This document shows positions 42,143-49,192 of a stretch of DNA of 64,000 nt, piece by piece. The notes below the pieces were generated by a model. The model ran no database searches, was not told the origin of the DNA, and was given only the letters and a program-made list of their open reading frames with translations. Position numbers and translations under genes: made by a program. Positions within the stretch are counted from its first letter, which is position 1. Every line of letters begins with the position of its first letter. Origin of the DNA: Chitinophagales bacterium (lineage in GTDB: Bacteria > Bacteroidota > Bacteroidia > Chitinophagales > Chitinophagaceae); the NCBI GenBank assembly GCA_015654595.1, contig JAATGQ010000013.1:1-64000 (forward strand), written 5' to 3'.

Positions 42143-42298
42143 ATGAGAATTAAATTTGAAAATTACCGGGACGCCCAGGCGGCGCTCCCGGTCGATGGTC
42201 AGCAGATCATAAGCGCTGCCGGAAGCATTGTATCATGGGACGGTGGAGCGGTTTCTGACGGCTATCCGATCGGTTTTGGGATGTTTTATCTACCTTGA
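42143..42298 (+). CDS. Small hypothetical protein in the NAD cassette
   Basis: 51 residues, ATG to TGA. Codon use (GCC, CAG, GTC, GAC, ATC, GGC) matches neighbouring real genes. The product begins MRIKFENYRDAQAALPVDGQ and ends in an aromatic/Gly segment, GYPIGFGMFYLP. I do not recognise it. It lies in the 448-bp gap between nadV and the phosphatase gene and would be cotranscribed with them. It could instead be the start of a broken gene, since another frame continues to the right. Confidence 0.4.
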   Translation: MRIKFENYRDAQAALPVDGQQIISAAGSIVSWDGGAVSDGYPIGFGMFYLP

Positions 42299-42318
42299 GA
42301 TCGCGTTGGGTTTGTTGA

Positions 42319-42543
42319 ATGGAGAGGGCGCAGATGCTGCTTATTATAGAGGTTGTCAAAGCGTTGTCGATTTTCTGGATCCGCGAGCAGCTGTTTCAGA
42401 TGCGGTCGGCGGGACGAATACCGGGGCCATGGATCGAAACGCTGGCGCGAAGGGAAGATATCAAAAAGCTGGGGAACGGTTGGGCAGCGCGTAGGGGAAG
42501 ATATAATGAGCCGGCCTGGGGGCCTGGCAAAAAAATGATATAA
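42319..42543 (+). CDS. Small hypothetical protein before the metallophosphoesterase
   Basis: 74 residues (ATG at 42319; ATG at 42334 is an alternative). A hydrophobic start (MLLIIEVVKALSIFWI) leads into a basic amphipathic part with IETLARREDIKKLGNGWAAR and ends GPGKKMI. It stops 2 bp before the next ATG, typical of translational coupling, which is the main support. No family is recognised. The N-terminal helix could attach to the membrane. Confidence 0.4.
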   Translation: MERAQMLLIIEVVKALSIFWIREQLFQMRSAGRIPGPWIETLARREDIKKLGNGWAARRGRYNEPAWGPGKKMI

Positions 42544-42545
42544 GG

Positions 42546-43277
42546 ATGGCAAAGACCTATGTTATCGGGGACATTCATGGAGGATTCAGAGCTTTACTAC
42601 AGTTGATCCAGCGGATGAACCTTGAAAAAGATGATCGGTTAATATTTTTGGGAGACTATGTGGATGGATGGTCCGAGTCCAGACAGGTGATCGAATACCT
42701 GATGCAGCTGCAAAAAGAATACGACTGTATTTTCCTGCGCGGCAATCACGACGCCTGGTGCGAGGAATGGCTGGAGGGCTGGGGGGCAGACCTCGACTGG
42801 CTGATCCATGGTGGTGCTGCCACGGAGCGTAGTTACGCCGGCATTACTCCTGCGGATAGGGCGCTTCATCTGGAGTTCTTTCAACGGATGCTGCCTTATT
42901 ACGATGAGGACCCGCACCGGCTATTTATCCATGCCGGTTTTTCTTCCATGCACGGGCCCGCAAAGGAACATCACCCCTCAAATTTTTTCTGGGACAGAAC
43001 GCTTTGGGAGCTGGCGCTGGCCATGGACAACCGGATCCCGCCGGAGAGTCCGTTCTATCCCAAGCGGCTTACCCGCTATGGCGAGATCTTCATCGGGCAT
43101 ACGCCTACAACTAATTATGACGTCACAACGCCGATGCATCGCTGTAATGTCTGGAATGTAGATACCGGGGCTGCCTTTAAGGGAAGAATATCGGCGCTGG
43201 ACATCGATTCGAAACAATTTGTACAAAGCGATGTCGTGCAGGAATTTTATCCTGACGAAACCGGCAGAAACAAATAA
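42546..43277 (+). CDS. Metallophosphoesterase (Ser/Thr phosphatase-like)
   Basis: 243 residues. The dinuclear metal motifs are all seen: GDIHGGFRALLQLI at the start, FLGDYVDGWSESRQVIEYL, FLRGNHDAWCEEW, the His in RLFIHAGFSSMHGPA, and FIGHTPTTNY with its last ligand. This is the PPP/ApaH-like group. In an NAD cassette it could act on a phosphorylated nucleotide or dinucleotide, but protein phosphatase activity is equally possible. It starts 2 bp after the preceding small ORF and ends 10 bp before the PRPP synthetase-like gene. Confidence 0.88.
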   Translation: MAKTYVIGDIHGGFRALLQLIQRMNLEKDDRLIFLGDYVDGWSESRQVIEYLMQLQKEYDCIFLRGNHDAWCEEWLEGWGADLDWLIHGGAATERSYAGITPADRALHLEFFQRMLPYYDEDPHRLFIHAGFSSMHGPAKEHHPSNFFWDRTLWELALAMDNRIPPESPFYPKRLTRYGEIFIGHTPTTNYDVTTPMHRCNVWNVDTGAAFKGRISALDIDSKQFVQSDVVQEFYPDETGRNK

Positions 43278-43287
43278 ACGTATTCGT

Positions 43288-44127
43288 ATGAACACCTTTG
43301 ATCTTATCTATCCTGATCGCTCCGCAATTGCGTATAAAGCGATGATCTTTCCTGATGGGCAGCCGCATATCAAACTGGATATGATACAGGCCGAAAAGCT
43401 CGACGTGCACGCGCCGATCCGGATATTGACCCGGTTGAATAATGCCAATGACCTGCTGACGGCGTTGTTTGTCAAGAACACGCTGGACTATCTGGGGTTT
43501 GAACATGTCGAGCTGCATGTTTCTTATTTGCTTGCGGCGCGTATGGACAGGGTGATGCTTGATGGCGAGCCTTTTTCCCTGAAGGTGGTGGCCGGGATAG
43601 TAAATCTTGTGCAGTTTAAAAAGGTAAAGATCTTCGATCCCCATTCCGAGGTTTCGACGGCATTGATCGATCGGAGCTATGCGGTGACGAATCATGCCTT
43701 TGTAAAACAAGCGCTGGCGGACTATCATGGATTGTATACCGGGGAGCCGGTCGTGTTGGTTTCCCCGGATGCAGGGGCTTTAAAGAAGATCCACAAGCTG
43801 GCGCAATACCTGGATGTGGAGAATGTAGTGGAGTGTATGAAAGAGAGGGATGTGCGGACAGGGGCGCTGACGAATTTTAAGACGACGACAGAGGATCTGC
43901 ATGGGCAGACTTGTTTTATCGTGGATGATATCTGTGATGGCGGCGGAACCTTTGCAGGGACGGCGAAGTTGTTAAAAGAGAAGGGTGCGGGGAAAGTGAA
44001 CCTGGTCGTGAGTCATGGGATATTCAGCCGTGGGCCGAAGATTGAGTTTATTGATGAAGTTTATACGACGGATTCGTATCGGGTAGTGGAGGGAATGAAT
44101 TGTTTGGAGATAGGAGGATTTATGTAA
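43288..44127 (+). CDS. Ribose-phosphate pyrophosphokinase-like protein
   Basis: 279 residues from ATG at 43288 (MNTFDLIYPDRSAIAYKAM). It is shorter than classic PrsA (about 315) but keeps the fold: RLNNANDLLTALFVKNTLDY, ELHVSYLLAARMDRVM, VVLVSPDAGALKKIHKLAQY and the PRPP-binding loop CFIVDDICDGGGTFAGTAKL, plus VVSHGIFSRGP near the end. PrsA makes PRPP, the co-substrate of NadV, so an in-cassette source of PRPP is the likely reason for its location. Some short paralogues of this group are inactive; the catalytic flexible loop cannot be judged by eye. Confidence 0.85.
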   Translation: MNTFDLIYPDRSAIAYKAMIFPDGQPHIKLDMIQAEKLDVHAPIRILTRLNNANDLLTALFVKNTLDYLGFEHVELHVSYLLAARMDRVMLDGEPFSLKVVAGIVNLVQFKKVKIFDPHSEVSTALIDRSYAVTNHAFVKQALADYHGLYTGEPVVLVSPDAGALKKIHKLAQYLDVENVVECMKERDVRTGALTNFKTTTEDLHGQTCFIVDDICDGGGTFAGTAKLLKEKGAGKVNLVVSHGIFSRGPKIEFIDEVYTTDSYRVVEGMNCLEIGGFM

Positions 44128-44128
44128 A

Positions 44129-44155
44129 AAAAGCGCGGGCGGAAAACGCCCGCGC
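44129..44155 (-). terminator. Terminator of the aldo/keto reductase gene
   Basis: GCGCGGGCG (44133-44141) pairs with CGCCCGCGC (44147-44155) over a 5-nt loop. Read on the minus strand it ends in seven T, just behind the reductase stop codon at 44161. On the plus strand it follows the PRPP synthetase stop by 5 bp and could also slow that transcript. Confidence 0.8.
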
Positions 44156-44160
44156 GGGAT

Positions 44161-45147
44161 TTAGTTTTTGTCGACAAATTTGTAGTTGGATTCATTGTAG
44201 CGATCGCCGACGTTGGGATATTTTTTGAGCAGCTCATCGAGTTGCTGAAAGTCCTGTGAGGTGAGGGTGACATCAATGGCGCCTGCGTTGTCGATGAGGT
44301 ATTTGCGGCGCTTGGTGCCAGGTATCGGAATGATATTGCTGCCTTGGGCGAGTACCCAGGCGATGGCCAGCTGGGCGGGGGAACAGCCTTTTGCGGCGGC
44401 GATATCGGCAAAGCCGGCAGCGAGGTGTTGGTTGTTGGCGCCATGCTCGCCCTGATAGCGCGGCAGAGACTTGCGAAAATCTTTTTCACCAAGCTGAGAA
44501 AGGTCTAGGGTGTTGGTCATCAGTCCCCGCGCCAGCGGGCTGAACGGGACAAAGGTGATCCCTAGTTCTTTGCAAACAGGCAATACGTCCTTTTCCACTT
44601 CTCTTGTCAATATACTGTATTCACTTTGAAGGGCGCTGATGGGATGTACGGCGTGTGCACGGCGAACCGAATTGGCGGAAGCTTCTGACAAACCGAGGTA
44701 GCGAACTTTTCCTTCTTTTACCAGATCGGCCATCGCGCCCACCATTTCTTCCACGGGAACATTGGGGTCGATGCGGTGCGCGTAATAAAGATCGATGACG
44801 TCGGTTTTTAGCCGGCGAAGACTGGCTTCTATGGCCTGTTTTATATAAGCCGGGGAGCCGTCGAAGGTGTTTAGACGGCCTTCGGCATCCTGGCGGAATC
44901 CAAACTTCGTGGCGATAAATATTTTTTGCCTGTTGGGCTGGAGCACTTTGGCGACCAGCTCTTCATTTTTTCCATTGGCATAAACGTCGGCGGTATCCCA
45001 GAAATTGATGCCAAGCTCGATTGCTTTTTCGAGGGTGGCGATGGATTCCGTGTCATCGGGCTGCCCATAGGCATGGTTCATGCTCATACAGCCAAGGCCG
45101 ATGGCAGAGAGCTGAATGGCTGTGTTTCCGAGTGTTCTGTATTTCAT
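44161..45147 (-). CDS. Aldo/keto reductase
   Basis: 328 residues, no signal peptide. It is an NADPH-dependent oxidoreductase of a TIM-barrel fold. Features: [18 protein letters not shown] at the start, the catalytic Asp and Tyr in [20 protein letters not shown], the Lys in FIATKFGF, the His in [40 protein letters not shown], and the cofactor-binding end [20 protein letters not shown]. It resembles the AKR13/YakC group of detoxifying aldehyde reductases. The substrate is unknown. The gene is divergent from the small protein at 45223. Confidence 0.93.
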   Translation of the reverse strand: MKYRTLGNTAIQLSAIGLGCMSMNHAYGQPDDTESIATLEKAIELGINFWDTADVYANGKNEELVAKVLQPNRQKIFIATKFGFRQDAEGRLNTFDGSPAYIKQAIEASLRRLKTDVIDLYYAHRIDPNVPVEEMVGAMADLVKEGKVRYLGLSEASANSVRRAHAVHPISALQSEYSILTREVEKDVLPVCKELGITFVPFSPLARGLMTNTLDLSQLGEKDFRKSLPRYQGEHGANNQHLAAGFADIAAAKGCSPAQLAIAWVLAQGSNIIPIPGTKRRKYLIDNAGAIDVTLTSQDFQQLDELLKKYPNVGDRYNESNYKFVDKN

Positions 45148-45195
45148 ACTTTAAAGGTCTTTAATTAGCGTGAAACCGGTCGGATAATTTTGGCT

Positions 45196-45203
45196 TATTT
45201 TTG
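45196..45203 (+). promoter_or_regulatory. Candidate -7 promoter element for the 76-residue protein gene
   Basis: TATTTTTG matches TAnnTTTG exactly and ends 19 nt before the ATG at 45223. It is in the short gap after the divergent reductase start at 45147. No TTG is seen at the usual -33 distance. Confidence 0.4.
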
Positions 45204-45222
45204 CCGTAGTAAAGCAATCAGC

Positions 45223-45453
45223 ATGGAAGATTTTATTATCAATGTCGGCAAGGTTGAAGAATGGCAAATGATAAAGGATATGGGAGCCCTGGATGAAACA
45301 TTTCAGCGCGCCAAACGGGTGCTGGTTGGTGGCGGAACAGTCGTGCTGCTGCGGGATCAGCGTTCCGGAGAAGCCTGGAGGGTAGGGGAGTTTACCAACC
45401 TGGAAGACTTTGAAGCATATAAGAAGAATATATACAAATATCTCGGCGATTAG
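45223..45453 (+). CDS. Small conserved-looking hypothetical protein
   Basis: 76 residues from ATG at 45223 (MEDFIINVGKVEEWQMIKDM). The sequence is acidic, soluble and ends EFTNLEDFEAYKKNIYKYLG, with a central TVVLLRDQRSGEAWRVGEFT strand pair. It looks like a small alpha/beta protein with no metal or catalytic motif. I have no firm family for it. It has an exact -7 promoter element 19 bp upstream, which supports expression as a single gene. Confidence 0.65.
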   Translation: MEDFIINVGKVEEWQMIKDMGALDETFQRAKRVLVGGGTVVLLRDQRSGEAWRVGEFTNLEDFEAYKKNIYKYLGD

Positions 45454-45480
45454 TTCGCAGTGGTGTGGGCTGGCTACAAA

Positions 45481-45511
45481 ATAAAAGAGGCGCACTCCGA
45501 AGAGCCGCCTC
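45481..45511 (-). terminator. Terminator of a short minus-strand transcript
   Basis: GAGGCG (45487-45492) pairs with CGCCTC (45506-45511); an inner CTC/GAG adds three pairs around a TTCG-type tetraloop. The minus strand continues TTTTAT. It follows the 15-codon ORF at 45555-45602 by about 45 bp and two further hairpins. Confidence 0.6.
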
Positions 45512-45554
45512 CTCCTGACCCGAGGTCAGCAGATTATTTTTTGGAGAAACCCGG

Positions 45555-45602
45555 TTAAGCGAAATTAACCGAAGGTGTCCATGATTTATCTGTAGATTGC
45601 AT
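45555..45602 (-). CDS. 15-codon ORF with a near-perfect Shine-Dalgarno sequence
   Basis: The product would be MQSTDKSWTPSVNFA. AAGGAGG lies 5 nt before its ATG, an unusually strong ribosome site for a genome in which the genes mostly lack one. The stop codon falls within a CGGTTAA/TTAACCG hairpin (45552-45571). A second stem, CTGACC/GGTCAG (45515-45529), and the terminator follow. TAACTTTA (minus strand, 45638-45631), one base off the -7 element, would start an RNA of about 145 nt. It could be a leader, a small peptide gene or a structured RNA with a fortuitous ORF. It follows the MFS gene on the same strand. Confidence 0.4.
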   Translation of the reverse strand: MQSTDKSWTPSVNFA

Positions 45603-45618
45603 GAATACCTCCTTTTTA

Positions 45619-45654
45619 TTTGGTGAATCCTAAAGTTACAAAAAAATCACCAAA
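45619..45654 (-). promoter_or_regulatory. Inverted repeat flanking the promoter of the 15-codon ORF
   Basis: TTTGGTGA (45619-45626) and TCACCAAA (45647-45654) are a perfect 8-bp pair 20 bp apart. The candidate -7 element TAACTTTA (45631-45638 on the minus strand) lies between them, so a bound dimer would cover the promoter. Confidence 0.4.
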
Positions 45655-45662
45655 CTCCCACT

Positions 45663-47087
45663 TCAGGTTTGCAAATTTTCTTTGATGTGGACGGCTTTTT
45701 TTTCTGGCAGATGCAGGGCCGGAATCAGGGCCAGCGCGATCACGAACGCGGAGATCAGGAAACCGTCCTGCAGCGCGAAATGTTCTGCTATGGGGGCGTT
45801 ATAGCCTTTATCGAGATAGTGGCTGTCAATAAATTGATGAAGGACGCCGAAGATCGCGATGCCGACGGATCCGCCGAGTTGTTGAAGGAGGCTGTTCATC
45901 GAAGTCGCCGTTGCGGTCTGTTCGTGGGTAACCGAGTTAAGCAGCGCGGTGGAGACGGGCGCCACGAGCAGGCTCATGCCAAGCCCCCGGATAACCATGG
46001 GCAGGATGATCCAGAAGATGGCGTTGCCCACGTTGATCCGCGAGAAGAAGTACATGGAGATGGCTGTAAGCAGGATGCCCGTGATGGAGATATTCCGGAT
46101 GAGTCCCTCATCGGCCTTTTTGCCCGCATAGGGTCTTGATACGAGCATGGTGAGCGCATTGGGCAGCATCAGCAGACCGGATTGGATCGTGGTATAGCCC
46201 AATAACCCCTGTAGCAGAAAAGGCAAAAAGAACATACCTCCGTATAGTGCGACTGACCGGATGATGACGATGATGGCGGCGACATTAAAGCCGGAAGACC
46301 GGAAGACTGTGAGGTCGAGCAGCGGATTTTTTTTCCGGGAAGAGCGGAGGTATAGCCAGCCAAAGAGCAGGATGGCGGCAAGTCCCGCAACCCCTTGCAG
46401 CCAGGCACTTTTCCTGGATATGGCGGAGATGGCGTATTGTATGGAGATAATGGTGGCGCTGAACCAGATCAGGCCGCTGAAATCGAAGGGCTGTGGGGTA
46501 TGAGGTCTGCTACGCAGAAAAGATAGATAGCGGAAGGTCATCCCGATGGTGATGATCCCGATGGGGATATTGACATAGAAAACCGACTGCCAGCCGAAAT
46601 AATGCGTCAGCACACCGCCGAGGGTTGGACCGAGGGCGGGTCCCATCACATTGCCGATGCCCCACCAGCCGACAGCGTTGCCGCGGCGTTCGGGAGGGAA
46701 GGTCTCGCTGAGGATGGCCAGGGAGGTGGGCGAGATGGAACCTCCGCCGGCAGCCTGGATCACGCGGGCAATGACAAGCATCGTCAGGCTTTGAGAAAGG
46801 CTGCAGAGCAGGGAGCCAAGGGTAAAGACGGCGACGCTGGCAATAAAAAGCCAGAAGTAGCCGATCCTGTTCTTGAGCCAGTTGATCAGCGGTATAAAAA
46901 GGCAAAAAGAGATCATGTAGGCGGTAATGACCCATTCGACTTCGTCAACGTCAACACCAAACTGATGACGTATGACGGGCAGTGATACATTGACGATACT
47001 GCTGTCGATAGCGGCCATCGATGTACCTAACATAAGTGTGAGAAGAACCAGGGAAGCGTTTTTGACCATCCGAAGAAATTTGCCCAA
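45663..47087 (-). CDS. MFS transporter, DHA2 (EmrB/QacA) family
   Basis: 474 residues with about 14 membrane segments; ATG at 47087, or ATG at 47069 which starts closer to TM1. The DHA2 signature is present: LGTSMAAIDSSIVNVSLPVI, EWVITAYMISFCLFIPLI, motif A-like NRIGYFWLF, ARVIQAAGGGSISPTSLAIL and the motif C region WGIGNVMGPALGPTLGGVLT. These are proton-driven drug or metabolite exporters; the substrate is unknown. It is divergent from the FecI-type sigma gene by about 110 bp. The inverted repeat and small ORF at 45555-45654 lie just beyond its stop codon. Confidence 0.92.
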   Translation of the reverse strand: MGKFLRMVKNASLVLLTLMLGTSMAAIDSSIVNVSLPVIRHQFGVDVDEVEWVITAYMISFCLFIPLINWLKNRIGYFWLFIASVAVFTLGSLLCSLSQSLTMLVIARVIQAAGGGSISPTSLAILSETFPPERRGNAVGWWGIGNVMGPALGPTLGGVLTHYFGWQSVFYVNIPIGIITIGMTFRYLSFLRSRPHTPQPFDFSGLIWFSATIISIQYAISAISRKSAWLQGVAGLAAILLFGWLYLRSSRKKNPLLDLTVFRSSGFNVAAIIVIIRSVALYGGMFFLPFLLQGLLGYTTIQSGLLMLPNALTMLVSRPYAGKKADEGLIRNISITGILLTAISMYFFSRINVGNAIFWIILPMVIRGLGMSLLVAPVSTALLNSVTHEQTATATSMNSLLQQLGGSVGIAIFGVLHQFIDSHYLDKGYNAPIAEHFALQDGFLISAFVIALALIPALHLPEKKAVHIKENLQT

Positions 47088-47196
47088 ATGTATTCAAAAA
47101 ATATACCCTATCTTTAACGCTCCGTCTGATCTATTATCGCCATTCTTATCCTTTCGATTTATATCCGCAAACAATACTGTTAAAAGGGCTGTCTAT

Positions 47197-47799
47197 TTGT
47201 CTTTCTTTTCACAACATACGGATCAAGACCTTTTTCATCTGATCGCCCGGGGCAACGAAGCTGCATTTGCTGAATTATTTCGCCGATATGACAGGCGAAT
47301 TTTCCCTTTTGTATTAAAGATGATCCGCTCAGAGTCGCAGGCGGAAGAGATTACCCAGGAGATTTTCATCAAAATATGGCGTAACCGGGAAAAGCTTTCT
47401 GGTGTCGATATTCCACAGTCGTATATTTTTACGATCACTTCCCGGCATACCCTGGATCATATTAAGAAGCGGCTGAACGAAAGCAGGATGTTGCGACGGT
47501 TGTCCGATTCGATGCCGCCCTCGCATAATGATCCCGAAGAAACCTTGCTGCTGAAGGATAAAGAGGCACTGGTGCAGCAGGCGATCGGACAGCTGCCGCC
47601 GCAGCAACGGGCTGTGTATCTATTAAGCCGGCAACAGGGGCTCTCTTATGAGGAGATCGGTCAACAAATGAATATTTCCCCTAATACCGTTAAAAATCAC
47701 TTAGTTAAGGCTCTTGCTGCCCTACGTTCCTGGCTGGAGGAGCAGGATCAGCTTCCCGCGCTTTTAATCGCCCTTTGCCTATTTTTCAATAAAAAGTAA
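47197..47799 (+). CDS. FecI-type ECF sigma factor
   Basis: About 200 residues, probably from TTG at 47197 (LSFFSQHTDQDLFHLIARGN). No in-frame ATG exists nearer than 46972, which would overlap the divergent MFS gene and add unrelated sequence. Region 2: AAFAELFRRYDRRIFPFVLK, AEEITQEIFIKIWRNR and SYIFTITSRHTLDHIKK. Region 4: LPPQQRAVYLLSRQQGLSYE, EEIGQQMNISPNTVKNHLVK. A hydrophobic C-terminal tail (LPALLIALCLFF) is typical of Bacteroidota FecI-like factors. It is expected to be held by the FecR protein encoded next and to activate the SusC/SusD operon downstream. Confidence 0.88.
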   Translation: MSFFSQHTDQDLFHLIARGNEAAFAELFRRYDRRIFPFVLKMIRSESQAEEITQEIFIKIWRNREKLSGVDIPQSYIFTITSRHTLDHIKKRLNESRMLRRLSDSMPPSHNDPEETLLLKDKEALVQQAIGQLPPQQRAVYLLSRQQGLSYEEIGQQMNISPNTVKNHLVKALAALRSWLEEQDQLPALLIALCLFFNKK

Positions 47800-47813
47800 A
47801 AAAAACTTAATCC

Positions 47814-47856
47814 AGACTAGTCTTTAAGGATTTTTCAGTCGTCTCAACTATATAAG
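47814..47856 (+). promoter_or_regulatory. Palindrome and candidate promoter between the FecI and FecR genes
   Basis: AGACTAGTCT (47814-47823) is a perfect 10-bp palindrome, flanked by AATCC and GGATT. The stretch GTCGTCTCAACTATATAAG (47838-47856) resembles a sequence I associate with the start of FecR genes in this group and may be the sigma-dependent promoter. The same palindrome core occurs in the TetR operator at 62853-62862. Confidence 0.35.
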
Positions 47857-47862
47857 AATACT

Positions 47863-49071
47863 ATGTCTTCTAACGAAAGGTTATATTATTTATTTAATCA
47901 ATACATTGGCGGAGCAGCTACCGTTGAAGAGGTAGATGAGTTGAAGTCGTTGCTAAACCTGCCGTCCTATGAAGAAACGGTTCGTAGTCACCTGGAAGAA
48001 CTGTTACTGCAGACTACCCCTCTGCCTGAACATAGTGAAGTCCGCTGGCATGCGATCATGAAGCAAATGCGTGAACCGGAATTACCGGCCCATTCTGAGT
48101 TTCCCGATGTAGCTCTAGCGTCCCGCCAGTCGCCTTTCGTCCGGCGCTGGTGGGCCATAGCCGCAGCATTGGTTGGGGTGGCGATTGGAGGGTGGTTATT
48201 ATTCCGGGCCAGGCCGGCAGAGCCGGCGGCCGTACATCCGGCGCCGCAGCAGGATCGGGCGCCGGGAGGCAATGTCGCGACGTTGACGCTTGCCAATGGG
48301 CAGCGGATCACCCTGGACAGTGCGCACAACGGTCAGTTGACGCAGCAGGGAAACACACAGATCACGAAATTAAAAGATGGTCGTCTTGCTTATAAGGTAG
48401 TAGACCAGGATCCGGCTATCTCTGGAACCAATACACTTAGCACGCCTCGTGGCGGACAATACCGGCTTACGCTTCCTGATGGCAGTGAGGTCTGGCTCAA
48501 TGCGGCCTCATCGATCACGTATCCTACGGCTTTTGCGGGGCCTGAAAGAAAGGTCAGCGTTAGTGGAGAGGCTTATTTCGAGATTGCTCCGGATGCGCAT
48601 CATCCCTTCATGGTTGCGGTCCAATCGGCAAGGTCCACGGAAACTATACAGGTTCTTGGAACCAGCTTCAACGTGAATGCCTATGGCGACGAGGAGTCCC
48701 TGGCAACGACGCTGCTGTCCGGGAGCGTAAGGCTGGTGAGCGGCGACAACAGGATGTTGTTAAAGCCGGGGGAACAGGGGCTGCTTCAGGCAGATGGAAA
48801 AATGCGTTTGGATCCCAACGCCAATGTCGAAGAAGTGGTTGCCTGGAAGAATGGGTTGTTTCATTTTGAGAACGCGGATATAAATGAGGTGATGCGCCAG
48901 ATAGCCCGATGGTATGACGTGGAAGTGGTGATGGACGGGAAGATGCCGTCGACGGAAAAGTTTGACGGGGAGATATCGCGCAGCAGCAATCTGACAGAAG
49001 TATTGAAAATACTGCAATTGAGCAATATTCATTTTTCCATAGAAGGAAAAAAAGTAACGGTCAAGCCATAA
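47863..49071 (+). CDS. FecR family anti-sigma factor
   Basis: 402 residues. The cytoplasmic sigma-binding part covers residues 1-94, one membrane segment is at about 97-114 (WWAIAAALVGVAIGGWLLF), and the rest is periplasmic. The FecR domain has TLSTPRGGQYRLTLPDGSEV, WLNAASSITYPTAFAGPERK, VSVSGEAYFEIAPDAHHPFM, VLGTSFNVNAYGDEESLATT and LLSGSVRLVSGDNRMLLKPG. A C-terminal DUF4974 follows: NGLFHFENADINEVMRQIAR and FDGEISRSSNLTEVLKILQL. It passes a signal from the TonB-dependent transporter's STN domain to the FecI-type factor. It lies between that gene and SusC, as usual. Confidence 0.95.
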   Translation: MSSNERLYYLFNQYIGGAATVEEVDELKSLLNLPSYEETVRSHLEELLLQTTPLPEHSEVRWHAIMKQMREPELPAHSEFPDVALASRQSPFVRRWWAIAAALVGVAIGGWLLFRARPAEPAAVHPAPQQDRAPGGNVATLTLANGQRITLDSAHNGQLTQQGNTQITKLKDGRLAYKVVDQDPAISGTNTLSTPRGGQYRLTLPDGSEVWLNAASSITYPTAFAGPERKVSVSGEAYFEIAPDAHHPFMVAVQSARSTETIQVLGTSFNVNAYGDEESLATTLLSGSVRLVSGDNRMLLKPGEQGLLQADGKMRLDPNANVEEVVAWKNGLFHFENADINEVMRQIARWYDVEVVMDGKMPSTEKFDGEISRSSNLTEVLKILQLSNIHFSIEGKKVTVKP

Positions 49072-49192
49072 CTGCTAAACACTGTATTTTTTAACCAAAA
49101 CTAAAAGCAACTAATCCATGACAAGATATGTGTTGACCGAAAACTAATTGACTGACCTTTTTATCCCCTTATTATTCAAGTTGTAGAAAAGT

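Noticed and set aside
42228-42494. An alternative 88-codon frame between nadV and the phosphatase gene
   Set aside because: Its codon use is poorer than that of the two overlapping small ORFs listed, and it does not approach the next start codon.
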